Part shown: positions 1-7,558 of the stretch, in pieces
How positions within the stretch are numbered: position 1 is the stretch's first letter
How the letters are laid out: every line of letters starts with the position of its first letter
From: an uncultured Bacteroidota bacterium
Lineage (GTDB): Bacteria; Bacteroidota; Bacteroidia; Bacteroidales; F082
NCBI GenBank assembly: GCA_903891085.1
Contig: CAITDJ010000148.1
Span: 1-36,506, forward strand
Length of the DNA: 36,506 nucleotides
Direction of reading: 5' to 3'
The notes under the pieces: model-generated
The model's input: only the letters and a program-made list of their open reading frames with translations
What the model was told of the DNA's origin: nothing
Databases searched by the model: none
Position numbers and translations under genes: made by a program

Positions 1-1344
1 TTGCTTGTCTGGCAGGATTTTATGTTCGCTGGTTCAATGTATCCTTACGATAATGCCTTTCTTGCAAATGTGGAGCAGGAAACCAGAGAACAGATAATCC
101 GCTTGCGTTCTCATCCTTCACTGGCACTTTGGTGTGGTAACAACGAGGTGGACGAAGGTTTTCATAACTGGAAATGGGAACAATCGCTTAACTGGACTGA
201 TGCTGATTCTGTAGCCATCTGGAATGGCTATCTGGATCTTTTTGAAAAACGTATTCCGGCTATCGTTTCCAAACTCGATCCTACCAGGGCTTATTGGCCG
301 AGTTCGCCTTCGAAAGGCTGGGGAAGAGAGGAGAGTATGACGCAGGGCGACAGCCATTACTGGGGAGTCTGGTGGGGTGAACAACCTTTTGAGAAGTATG
401 AAGAGAAAGTCGGTCGATTTATGAGTGAATTCGGCTTTCAGGCGATGCCGGCGATGGCGACAATCGAAAGTTTCACGGATACAAACAGTCTTTCGCTAGA
501 TGATCCTGATTTACAGGCACATCAGAAAAATGCACGTGGTAAATATTTGATTAACAAATATATGGAAGCCGAATATCGGGTTCCTGAAAAACTGGATGAA
601 TATGTTTATGTGAGCCAGTTACTTCAGGCTGGTGGAATTACGAAAGCCATTGAAGCGCAAAGGCGAAATATGCCCTATTGTATGGGTACGCTTTACTGGC
701 AATTGAACGATAGTTGGCCGTCAATTTCGTGGTCATCGATTGATTATTTTGGCCGTTGGAAGGCCTTGCATTATCGCTTAAAGGACGCGTTTTCCGATGT
801 GTTGATCTCATTTGAAAAGGATGAGGATAGTCTGAAAATATTCGTAATCAGTGATTTAAAACGTGGAATTGTAGGAAATCTGCGTTTGTCAATGTTCTCT
901 TTTACCGGTGATAGTCTGGGTGATTTATCAAAAGACCTGTTAGTTTCTCCAAATTCTTCCATGATGGTTCTTCATGTACCTAAAAGTTTTTTCAATCAAA
1001 TGGCTTCTCCTGAACGTTCTTTTTTACTTTCTGAATTAATGGAAGACGGAAAAGTCATCGCTTCGAAGGTATATTTCTTCAATCTGCCCAAGGATTTGCA
1101 ACTCGATAATATTGAACCAGTTATACAAAAAATAAATACTGAAAACGGTGTTCTTCTAACAGTTTCATCCAGCAGCCTGATCAAGGATTTGATGCTTCAA
1201 AGCAATGATGCAGAGGGTCGCTTCGAAGAGAATTTTGTAGATATTCTTCCCGGAAAAGAAAGAGCGATTTTGTTTCATCCATCCGGGAAAATTTCTGTTG
1301 ACGATCTGATTTTCAGCAGTATTTCGCTAAATAGAATCAAGTAA
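1..1344 (+). CDS. Beta-mannosidase, GH2 family (C-terminal part, 5' end outside window)
   Basis: This is the C-terminal 447 residues of a glycoside hydrolase family 2 beta-mannosidase, which removes the beta-1,4-mannose of the N-glycan core or mannan ends. The reading frame is open from base 1, so the true start lies upstream; the TTG at base 1 is not taken as a start. Visible signatures are VWQDFMFA near residue 4, the acid/base motif WCGNNE with Glu49, the nucleophile motif MSEFGFQ with Glu143, and YWQLNDSWPSISW near residue 233. About 200 residues of beta-sandwich follow the barrel, normal for the family, which is usually 800-900 residues long. The stop is 11 bases before the next gene, so the two are probably co-transcribed. 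The mannosidase assignment over other GH2 activities rests on the barrel motifs and the mannose-related neighbourhood. Confidence 0.9.
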   Translation: MLVWQDFMFAGSMYPYDNAFLANVEQETREQIIRLRSHPSLALWCGNNEVDEGFHNWKWEQSLNWTDADSVAIWNGYLDLFEKRIPAIVSKLDPTRAYWPSSPSKGWGREESMTQGDSHYWGVWWGEQPFEKYEEKVGRFMSEFGFQAMPAMATIESFTDTNSLSLDDPDLQAHQKNARGKYLINKYMEAEYRVPEKLDEYVYVSQLLQAGGITKAIEAQRRNMPYCMGTLYWQLNDSWPSISWSSIDYFGRWKALHYRLKDAFSDVLISFEKDEDSLKIFVISDLKRGIVGNLRLSMFSFTGDSLGDLSKDLLVSPNSSMMVLHVPKSFFNQMASPERSFLLSELMEDGKVIASKVYFFNLPKDLQLDNIEPVIQKINTENGVLLTVSSSSLIKDLMLQSNDAEGRFEENFVDILPGKERAILFHPSGKISVDDLIFSSISLNRIK

Positions 1345-1355
1345 ATCAATAAACA

Positions 1356-2201
1356 ATGAAAAGAATACTTTTTATTTTTCTGTTCATATCACAATTTGTT
1401 TCTGCACAGACAAGCTATGATGTGATGACCTATAATATTCGTTTGAATGTTGCCGAAGATGGAAAAAATGCCTGGGAATACCGGAAGGATTCCGTCGCTG
1501 CTTTTCTTCGTGAACAGCATCCGGATATTTTTGGATTGCAGGAAGTGCTTCATATACAGCTTCAGGATGTTATGTCGGCCTTGCCTGATTATCAGTTTGT
1601 AGGTGTTGGCCGGATTGATGGCAAAACGGAAGGTGAATATTCGCCTGTGTTTTTCAAGGCTTCAGTTTTTGAACTGGTGGATTCCGGAACGTTCTGGTTG
1701 TCAGAAACGCCCGATGTTCCCGGTTCAAAAAGCTGGGATGCGGCTTATGAGCGGATATCGACCTGGGCTTGTCTGCGCGATAGAAAAACAAAGGAAACAT
1801 TATTCGTTTTCAATACCCATTTCGATCATATAGGCAAAGATGCAAGGTTCAATAGTGCTGGTCTCATACTTGACATGATTAAAAAAATCGCTGTAAATAA
1901 TGCTGTTGTTTTGTTGGGCGACTTTAACTCTCCCACAAATGAATCTGCGTATCAACGACTTGTTAGTGATCCGAAAGTGAAACTCATTGATTCAAGAGAA
2001 ACCACTCAATCTGATTCGTTGAATACCGAAATCACATTCACCGGCTTTGATCAAGTCCCTGAAAATGATGCATATATCGACTTTATATTTATTAATGAAC
2101 GCTTTAAATCACTTGTTTATCAGGTCAAAAAAATAAATGACCGGAATTTCTATTTTTCCGATCATTTACCTGTGGTTTCCGAAATACAGTTTGTTAGGTA
2201 G
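1356..2201 (+). CDS. Secreted endonuclease/exonuclease/phosphatase family protein
   Basis: A 281-residue protein of the metal-dependent EEP fold (DNase I/exonuclease III/sphingomyelinase type), which hydrolyses phosphodiesters or phosphomonoesters. The N-terminus (MKRILFIFLFISQFVSAQ) is a signal peptide, so it acts in the periplasm or outside. EEP motifs appear in order: TYNIR (Asn27), GLQE (metal ligand Glu63), NTHFDH, GDFNS and SDHLPV (Asp269-His270 catalytic pair). All catalytic positions look intact. It starts 11 bases after the beta-mannosidase stop and probably shares its mRNA. The substrate cannot be read from sequence. Secreted EEP proteins are common beside Bacteroidota glycosidases, so a sugar-phosphate or phosphodiester decoration is as plausible as nucleic acid. 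Confidence 0.88.
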   Translation: MKRILFIFLFISQFVSAQTSYDVMTYNIRLNVAEDGKNAWEYRKDSVAAFLREQHPDIFGLQEVLHIQLQDVMSALPDYQFVGVGRIDGKTEGEYSPVFFKASVFELVDSGTFWLSETPDVPGSKSWDAAYERISTWACLRDRKTKETLFVFNTHFDHIGKDARFNSAGLILDMIKKIAVNNAVVLLGDFNSPTNESAYQRLVSDPKVKLIDSRETTQSDSLNTEITFTGFDQVPENDAYIDFIFINERFKSLVYQVKKINDRNFYFSDHLPVVSEIQFVR

Positions 2202-2219
2202 TTTATCCTATTCAATCCG

Positions 2220-2241
2220 ACTCCTTCTCGAGGAATGGAGT
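2220..2241. terminator. Weak hairpin between convergent genes
   Basis: ACTCC and GGAGT flank an inner TTC/GAA pairing around TCGAG, giving an imperfect hairpin just after the EEP gene stop and before the convergent ROK gene end. There is no strong T-run, so a terminator role is uncertain. Confidence 0.25.
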
Positions 2242-2317
2242 AGTTTAACCAAAGCCTTTGAAGCAACTTACCTATGTTATTCTTTGTCGTGACGACGCGG
2301 CAGACAACAATCGGTTT

Positions 2318-3298
2318 TTATTGTTTTTCAATTTCCTTGTAAACCAATGCGCTTGCCCCAACAATGGCGGCATCACCGCGTTTAAGTTGTGAAGGTAACA
2401 CCTTGATTTTGTTTTTAAAAGTGGCCAACAGATTGCGTTCCATACTCTCAATGGTAGGTTTGAAAATATAATCGCCTGCGGCTGTTGGACCGCCAAAAAG
2501 GAAAATTGCTTCCGGACTCAGGTGATGTGCTGTGTCGGCCAACCCCTGTCCGAGCCAACTACCGGTCATTTCAAAAACTTCAAGCGCAATTTTATCTCCC
2601 TGTTCAGCAGCTTCGAAAATGATTTTTGAATCAAGTTCATTGTAACTATATCCGGCAAGTAAACTTTTTGTGTCGTTGTATTTTGCCATCAAATCGAATG
2701 CAGTTCTTTTCATGCCGGGAGCCGAACAATAGGCTTCGAGATGACCCAATCCACCGCATCCGCATTGCCGGCCGTAAGGAACGAGCACAGTGTGGCCACA
2801 TTCGCCCGCAAAACCATCATGACCATATACAAGGTCACCATTGACAACAATACCACTTCCAACACCAGTTCCCAGGGTATAAACAACAAAGTTTTTCATT
2901 CCTTTGGCACCACCGTATATCATTTCACCAATAGCCGCTGCATTCGCGTCATTGGTGATGGCAAGTGCCTTCAATTCAGGAAACTGAAGTTTCAATAATT
3001 TGATCATTGGCACCACACCTTTGAAAGAAAGGTTGGGTGCCTGCTCGATTGTTCCGGTATAATAATTAGCGTTGGGGGCACCGATTCCAATACCCAGAAT
3101 ATCAATGTTTTTATTCAGTTTTTTAACCGAATTGATGAGTTCGCGTATGGCAGCACTCAACTCCTCAATATACTTGTCAATATCACCATGCGATGGTGTA
3201 AGAATATTTTCTTTTACCAGAACATTTCCGTCTATGTCGACAACACCAATCGCGGTATTTGTTCCACCTATATCAACTCCAATTGCAACTTTTGTCAT
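2318..3298 (-). CDS. ROK family sugar kinase (glucokinase-like)
   Basis: A 326-residue cytoplasmic ROK-family kinase, expected to phosphorylate a hexose such as glucose, mannose or an N-acetylhexosamine with ATP. The N-terminus has the ATP phosphate-binding motif GVDIGGTNTAIG. The catalytic Asp is Asp117 in TNDANAAA, a second phosphate motif is GTGVGSGI near 142, and the sugar-binding GECGH lies at 165-169. The ROK zinc motif is altered: C179-G-C181-G-x-x-G is followed by His186 where most members have Cys. The ATG at 3298 begins the conserved core; an ATG 24 bases upstream (3322) is possible but adds only an unconserved MIDLNKNN. It lies downstream of the MFS permease on the same strand and is probably in its operon. 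Confidence 0.9.
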   Translation of the reverse strand: MTKVAIGVDIGGTNTAIGVVDIDGNVLVKENILTPSHGDIDKYIEELSAAIRELINSVKKLNKNIDILGIGIGAPNANYYTGTIEQAPNLSFKGVVPMIKLLKLQFPELKALAITNDANAAAIGEMIYGGAKGMKNFVVYTLGTGVGSGIVVNGDLVYGHDGFAGECGHTVLVPYGRQCGCGGLGHLEAYCSAPGMKRTAFDLMAKYNDTKSLLAGYSYNELDSKIIFEAAEQGDKIALEVFEMTGSWLGQGLADTAHHLSPEAIFLFGGPTAAGDYIFKPTIESMERNLLATFKNKIKVLPSQLKRGDAAIVGASALVYKEIEKQ

Positions 3299-3338
3299 GT
3301 TATTTTTATTAAGGTCAATCATTAATTACTTAGTGGAC

Positions 3339-3377
3339 AAAGGATGTTGGAAAGAAATACACTTTACAACATCCTTT
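3339..3377. terminator. 11-bp hairpin between the MFS and ROK genes
   Basis: AAAGGATGTTG (3339-3349) and CAACATCCTTT (3367-3377) form a perfect 11-bp inverted repeat with a 17-base loop. Read on + it is followed by a run of T, but no + gene precedes it. On the coding - strand it sits between the permease stop and the kinase start, preceded by A and followed by TTTG. It could be a partial terminator, attenuator or RNA-stability element that sets the relative expression of the two genes. Confidence 0.5.
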
Positions 3378-3387
3378 TTTCACAGGA

Positions 3388-4737
3388 TTAAGCCCTGCGG
3401 ATTTTACTTCCCTTCACCGCATAAAAGAAGATGTAAAGATAACAGATCGCAGGAACAATAAAGGCCAGCGAATAACCCGAAACATCTGCTACTTTTCCCA
3501 TAATCAAAGGAATAATAGCACCTCCGAAGATCAAAGTGTTAATAATACCGGAAGCTGTGCTTAATTCACCCGGATCAAGATCTTTAACCGCCAATGTGAA
3601 AATATTTGGGAACATAATCGAGTTGAACATTCCGATAGAAACAACAGCCCAAAGTGCTACATTGCCAGTGGTGAAGGAGGTGACAAGTGCGAGTGCGGCT
3701 GCTACAAGCGCGAAGACTGCCAGTGAACGACCGGCGTTGCCTTTGCCAAATTGCATGAAAATAAAATTAACGATGGCAACAACCATAAATACGATTCCGA
3801 TATTCCAACTCCAGTCCGTTACAAATGAACCGGAAACCAGTGCAAGTAACAATACCAATGCTACATACATATATTTTTTCGTGTTATCAGTAATATTCGA
3901 TAACATGATCGATCCGAAAAACCTTCCTATCATTGCACCACCCCAATAAATGGCAACATATTTTCCGGCAATGGCAGGATCAATGTTGACGGAAGTTTTT
4001 AAGTAATTCAGAATCAGGGCGCCAACACCCACTTCAGCACCAACATAAAAGAAAATACCCAAAGCACCAAGCAACATATGCGGATAACGCCATACACTTT
4101 TGCGTTCCTGAGTCGATCCACCGCTAACATCTGGAAGTTTGGTAAGAAAGATAGCGATAGCAACCAATACGACAATTACACCGATGATAATAAATGGCAT
4201 CTGAACTGTCTGTGCTTTCTCAACAGCGGTAAGCATATCGTTTGCTCCTGTAAATATGAAAACTGCAATAATCCATGGAGCAACCATGGTGGCGATTGAG
4301 TTGAGTGCTTGTACCAAATTGAGACGACCTCCGGCAGATTCTTCCGAACCTAAGGCTGTAACGTAAGGATTAGCAGCTGTTTGTAAGAATACAACACCTG
4401 AAGCAAGAACAAAGGTCGCCGCTAAAAATAATGGAAATGAGGGAACTTTCGCGGCAGGGAAAAACAGGAAACTACCGGTTGCCATAAGCAACAGACCAGT
4501 AATCAATGCACTTTTGTAACCAATCTTTTTAATATACAATCCAATCGGAATCGAAATAAAAAAATAGGTAATAAAGAAAGCAAAACTCAGCAACTGAGCA
4601 TTAAACTCTGTTAGCTCAAAAATATCTTTTACCTTACCACTGAGGGTGATGATAAAAGTAGTAGCAAATCCAAAAATGAAGAAGATGGATCCGAATACAG
4701 TCATTCCCAGACCATAGTTAGCGTTTTTTTGTTCCAT
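3388..4737 (-). CDS. MFS sugar permease, FHS (FucP-like) family
   Basis: A 449-residue inner-membrane sugar transporter of the major facilitator superfamily, fucose/glucose/galactose:H+ symporter branch. The protein is almost entirely hydrophobic helices, about 12 by eye, with the first motif GSIFFIFGFATTFIITL, the loop SGKVKDIFELTEFNAQL, and AANPYVTALGSEESAGGRLNLVQALNS typical of FucP-like permeases. The ATG at 4737 (MEQKNANYG) is chosen because an upstream extension to 4836 would cross the predicted promoter and palindrome and adds an atypical N-terminus. The ROK kinase lies about 90 bases downstream on the same strand, suggesting uptake coupled to phosphorylation. Substrate is inferred as a hexose; family membership does not settle which. 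Confidence 0.9.
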   Translation of the reverse strand: MEQKNANYGLGMTVFGSIFFIFGFATTFIITLSGKVKDIFELTEFNAQLLSFAFFITYFFISIPIGLYIKKIGYKSALITGLLLMATGSFLFFPAAKVPSFPLFLAATFVLASGVVFLQTAANPYVTALGSEESAGGRLNLVQALNSIATMVAPWIIAVFIFTGANDMLTAVEKAQTVQMPFIIIGVIVVLVAIAIFLTKLPDVSGGSTQERKSVWRYPHMLLGALGIFFYVGAEVGVGALILNYLKTSVNIDPAIAGKYVAIYWGGAMIGRFFGSIMLSNITDNTKKYMYVALVLLLALVSGSFVTDWSWNIGIVFMVVAIVNFIFMQFGKGNAGRSLAVFALVAAALALVTSFTTGNVALWAVVSIGMFNSIMFPNIFTLAVKDLDPGELSTASGIINTLIFGGAIIPLIMGKVADVSGYSLAFIVPAICYLYIFFYAVKGSKIRRA

Positions 4738-4768
4738 TATTGATAAGTTTTGTGTATTTAGATTTTCG

Positions 4769-4788
4769 TTCGGTTTTCCCAAACCGAA
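4769..4788. promoter_or_regulatory. Palindrome at the predicted transcript start of the MFS/ROK operon
   Basis: TTCGGTTT (4769-4776), spacer TCCC, AAACCGAA (4781-4788) is a perfect 8-bp inverted repeat. It lies immediately downstream, on the - strand, of a candidate -7 box at 4795-4802, so it would cover the start of transcription or form a hairpin at the mRNA 5' end. It may be an operator for a sugar-responsive repressor; no regulator gene is visible nearby. Confidence 0.45.
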
Positions 4789-4794
4789 TCCCAA

Positions 4795-4802
4795 CAAAAA
4801 TA
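4795..4802 (-). promoter_or_regulatory. Candidate -7 box of MFS/ROK operon
   Basis: Read on the - strand this is TATTTTTG, a match to the Bacteroidota -7 consensus TAnnTTTG, about 58 bases before the ATG at 4737. I see no clear -33 TTTG at the expected spacing, so the call is tentative. Confidence 0.4.
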
Positions 4803-4940
4803 AAAATAAATCCATCACATTGTTTAATATGATCACTATTTGAACAATATATTCAAAAGAATCAAAAAATAAAATGGAGAGTATGCTTTGGAATATCTGT
4901 CTTTAGTAAGGGAAACGAGCTTTACGACCTTGTTTTTGGT

Positions 4941-4948
4941 TACATTTG
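4941..4948 (+). promoter_or_regulatory. Candidate -7 box of the zinc phosphoesterase gene
   Basis: TACATTTG matches TAnnTTTG and ends 26 bases before the ATG at 4975, a usual short leader. The -33 element is not obvious. Confidence 0.45.
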
Positions 4949-4974
4949 CATTCGTTTTCATGTAAAAAAATCAA

Positions 4975-6087
4975 ATGAAGAAGCAATTTTTCGTAATTAT
5001 TGGATTAATCGGTTTATCGATCGCATTATTGAGTTGGGGAGGTACCGGCCATTATAAAATAAATTCAGCATCCGGCCTTTCATTTAATACCGAGATGGCT
5101 CAGTTTAATGTATGGATTGCAACCCTTGCCAATCATGCTTCTGATGCAGATGACCGCAAGGCATGGGATCCGGAAGAAGGTCCGAAACATTATATCGATA
5201 TCGATAATTATGATGAGTTTTTAATACAGGGGTGGATTCCTCAGTCACTCGATTCGGCCATTGCAATACATGGTTCAACTTTTGTTCACCGAAACGGTTA
5301 CCTGCCATGGGCCACAATTACAACTTTCGACTCACTTAAAAGTTGTTTTGTAAGGCACGATTGGCCAAAGGCAGTGCTTTTTGCATCCGATCTGGGGCAT
5401 TATGTGGCTGATGGTCATATGCCGCTTCATATTACCCGTAACTATAATGGTCAATATTCAGGAAATAATGGAATCCATTCACGGTTCGAATCCTCGATGA
5501 TTAATTACTATATTTCACAAATCAACTATGATGGTTTCGAAATCAGCGAAATTGAAGATGTGAGTCAATATGTTTTTAATTATTTATATGCCAATTATCC
5601 TTATGTTGATTCGGTAATTATCGCCGATGATTATGCAACAGGTGTTGCCGGGAATACCGATTCTGATATCTATAAACAGGCACTTTGGCAGAAATCGAAA
5701 AACTTCACCATTCCATTATTCAAAAACGCTTCACACTCACTTACTGAGCTTATTTATACAGCCTGGGTGCAGGCAGGTAGCCCGCTGATGTCGCCTGAAT
5801 CTGTTTTTACTCCCAATGAAAAAAATGTTTTTTCACTCGAACAAAATGTACCGAATCCATTCAAGGCCTCAACACGGATAAAATACAATATTGCTTCAAA
5901 TTCAGAAGTGCTGCTGCAGGTTATTGATTTGTCGGGACATCTTGTTGCCACCCTCGAAAATGAACAAAAAGTTCAGGGTAGTTACTCGCTTGATTGGAGT
6001 CCGGCAAATCAAAAAGATGGCGTTTACTACCTGGTGTTAAAAACCAGCGATTTTGTTGCGTATAAAAAAATGGTGTTGGTGCATTAG
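4975..6087 (+). CDS. T9SS-exported zinc-dependent S1/P1 nuclease or phospholipase C-like protein
   Basis: A 370-residue secreted hydrolase of the trinuclear-zinc S1/P1 nuclease/phospholipase C superfamily, which cleaves phosphodiester or phosphomonoester bonds. A signal peptide ends at Ser20, which would make Trp21 the mature N-terminus; in this superfamily an N-terminal Trp is itself a zinc ligand. The remaining ligands fit family spacing: His26, Asp57, His72, His142, Asp146, His152, His168 and Glu172. The last ligand is Glu, as in bacterial phospholipase C, where P1-type nucleases have Asp, so nuclease versus lipase activity is open. Residues from about 290 (SLEQNVPNPF to KKMVLVH) form a T9SS type A sorting domain, so the protein is exported by the type IX system and probably surface-anchored or released. 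It is divergent from the MFS/ROK operon. Confidence 0.87.
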   Translation: MKKQFFVIIGLIGLSIALLSWGGTGHYKINSASGLSFNTEMAQFNVWIATLANHASDADDRKAWDPEEGPKHYIDIDNYDEFLIQGWIPQSLDSAIAIHGSTFVHRNGYLPWATITTFDSLKSCFVRHDWPKAVLFASDLGHYVADGHMPLHITRNYNGQYSGNNGIHSRFESSMINYYISQINYDGFEISEIEDVSQYVFNYLYANYPYVDSVIIADDYATGVAGNTDSDIYKQALWQKSKNFTIPLFKNASHSLTELIYTAWVQAGSPLMSPESVFTPNEKNVFSLEQNVPNPFKASTRIKYNIASNSEVLLQVIDLSGHLVATLENEQKVQGSYSLDWSPANQKDGVYYLVLKTSDFVAYKKMVLVH

Positions 6088-6201
6088 TAGTTAATTTCAC
6101 TATCACCCGATATCATCACCTTCATTTTTTGATTACCAAAATTTGTTGCCATTTCCAATTTCATAATGAAGTTTAATTAATTACCTAATAATTTCATTGA
6201 A

Positions 6202-6234
6202 TTGGTATGCCATATCAGTTTTTGTGTATGTTTG
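6202..6234 (+). promoter_or_regulatory. Promoter of the envelope cassette
   Basis: TTG at 6202-6204 and TATGTTTG at 6227-6234 are separated by 22 bases, fitting the Bacteroidota TTG-(17-23)-TAnnTTTG pattern. The leader to the ATG at 6256 would be about 15 bases. Confidence 0.5.
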
Positions 6235-6255
6235 TAACCTAAATTTATCCTCACT

Positions 6256-6600
6256 ATGAAAAGACTACTACTTCTGACGGCCATTATAACGATTACAATC
6301 ATCAGTTCATGCAGTAAATCCGCAGTAAATCCGGATGATAACAATCCATCAGAATTCAAATTTGTAAGCCTCACAGCACAGGATACCTTGTTACCTATAA
6401 ACGGGATTACCACTGTTTCTGCCAATGCAACCGGATCGGGGCTCACCTACAACTGGAAAGCCAGTTACGGTTCATTCATCGGAAGCGGATCGAGTGTTAA
6501 GTGGACTGTTTGTCATGCCGATAAATTTACCATTACCTGCGAAGTGAAGGATGACAAAGGGAACACCGATTCTAAAATGATTGCAATCAATGTTCACTAG
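6256..6600 (+). CDS. Small lipoprotein with PKD/Ig-like domain
   Basis: A 114-residue lipoprotein of unknown function. The N-terminus is a lipoprotein signal with lipobox ISSC and Cys19 or close by. After an acidic linker (NPDDNNPSE) comes one Ig/PKD-like beta-sandwich: LTAQDTLLPINGITTVSANATG, then YNWKASYGSFIGSG and a final EVKDDKGNTDSKMI strand pair, resembling PKD repeats. Two cysteines flank VCHADKFTITCEV and could form a disulfide. It is the first gene of a three-gene run: its 3' end overlaps the next gene by 11 bases. A role as a surface-exposed binding or scaffold partner of the following outer-membrane protein is inference only. Confidence 0.8.
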   Translation: MKRLLLLTAIITITIISSCSKSAVNPDDNNPSEFKFVSLTAQDTLLPINGITTVSANATGSGLTYNWKASYGSFIGSGSSVKWTVCHADKFTITCEVKDDKGNTDSKMIAINVH

Positions 6601-7558
6601 ATTTTTTTCCTTACTGTTTCTGCTGGTTTCCCTTTTTTCTTCTGAATTGTCTTTTTCTCAGTGTTGTTCAACAGGCAGTCCTGTGGGCGCATCAGTGTAT
6701 GTGGGGGTACTTGACAAAAACAGCCTTCGGTTGATTACCTATTACCGGCACAATTATTCAGATACCTATTACGAGGGAAAATCGAAAACGACGGACAATA
6801 CGGCACTGAAATCATCAAACTACAATTTTTCGGGAATCGCTCTAGGATATGGAATTACCAAACGACTCACCCTGGAAACTGACCTGGGATATTTTTTCAA
6901 TAAAAAACAGGTGTTTCAACACATCGATTATGCTGAAAAAGGCTATGGATTATCGACGGGTGGTGTTACTTTTAAATACGGAGCCCTGGTAAAACCTGCA
7001 AGGCAATTTGAACTTACTGTCGGCGCGGGATTCCGCTACCCATTGAGCAGTGATCCGCAGGTTGTGGATGGCGTTCAGTTATCACGCGATGTGCAACCCT
7101 CCACAAATGCATTCGCGGTTTCAGGGATGCTCTTTCTGAATAAAGGGTTTCCGACACTTAAAATGCGACTTTTCTCCCTAAATCGGTTCGACCATAATTA
7201 TGATGATAAGTTGAATTACAAATACGGTGACATGCTGATCAATTCGCTATTTGTCTCAAAATTGATCGTCAAGTATTGTACAGCAATCCTCCAACTTCGA
7301 AGCGAATACCGTTGGAAAGACACTGATAACAGCGAAATAAGACCAAACACAGGAAATTATTTGATCATTCTCTCTCCACAATTGAATTATGCAATTGCCG
7401 GAAAATGGAACCTGTCATTGTTGGGCGATATTCCGATTTTTAAAAATTACAACGGGAAGCAACTGACGCCAGCCTATTCTGTGGCTGTTGGTCTCACCCG
7501 GGACTTCAATCTTGCCGGAAAACCGGAGGCTGCGAAAAGCTTTAATTCGATTCCATAA
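6590..7558 (+). CDS. Predicted outer-membrane protein of unknown function
   Basis: A 322-residue exported protein with a signal peptide (MFTRFFSLLFLLVSLF to SFSQ) and a mature start of CCSTGSP with two adjacent cysteines. The rest alternates aromatic and polar residues in repeated beta-strands (LRLITYYRHNY, GIALGYGITKRLTLETDLGYFF, LTVGAGFRYPL, AILQLRSEYRW, LILSPQLNYAI), which suggests an outer-membrane beta-barrel. The ATG at 6590 is preferred over the TTG at 6581. It overlaps the upstream lipoprotein gene by 11 bases and its stop abuts the next ATG (TAAATG), so all three are likely translationally coupled. The vicinal cysteines might bind a metal; nothing else gives a substrate. Confidence 0.8.
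   Translation: MFTRFFSLLFLLVSLFSSELSFSQCCSTGSPVGASVYVGVLDKNSLRLITYYRHNYSDTYYEGKSKTTDNTALKSSNYNFSGIALGYGITKRLTLETDLGYFFNKKQVFQHIDYAEKGYGLSTGGVTFKYGALVKPARQFELTVGAGFRYPLSSDPQVVDGVQLSRDVQPSTNAFAVSGMLFLNKGFPTLKMRLFSLNRFDHNYDDKLNYKYGDMLINSLFVSKLIVKYCTAILQLRSEYRWKDTDNSEIRPNTGNYLIILSPQLNYAIAGKWNLSLLGDIPIFKNYNGKQLTPAYSVAVGLTRDFNLAGKPEAAKSFNSIP

Noticed and set aside
3072..3461. 129-residue + strand ORF
   Set aside because: Lies antisense to the ROK kinase and the MFS end; no family motif, and the opposite strand genes are certain.
3536..3949. 137-residue + strand ORF
   Set aside because: Antisense shadow of the MFS permease with low-complexity Ala/Thr composition.
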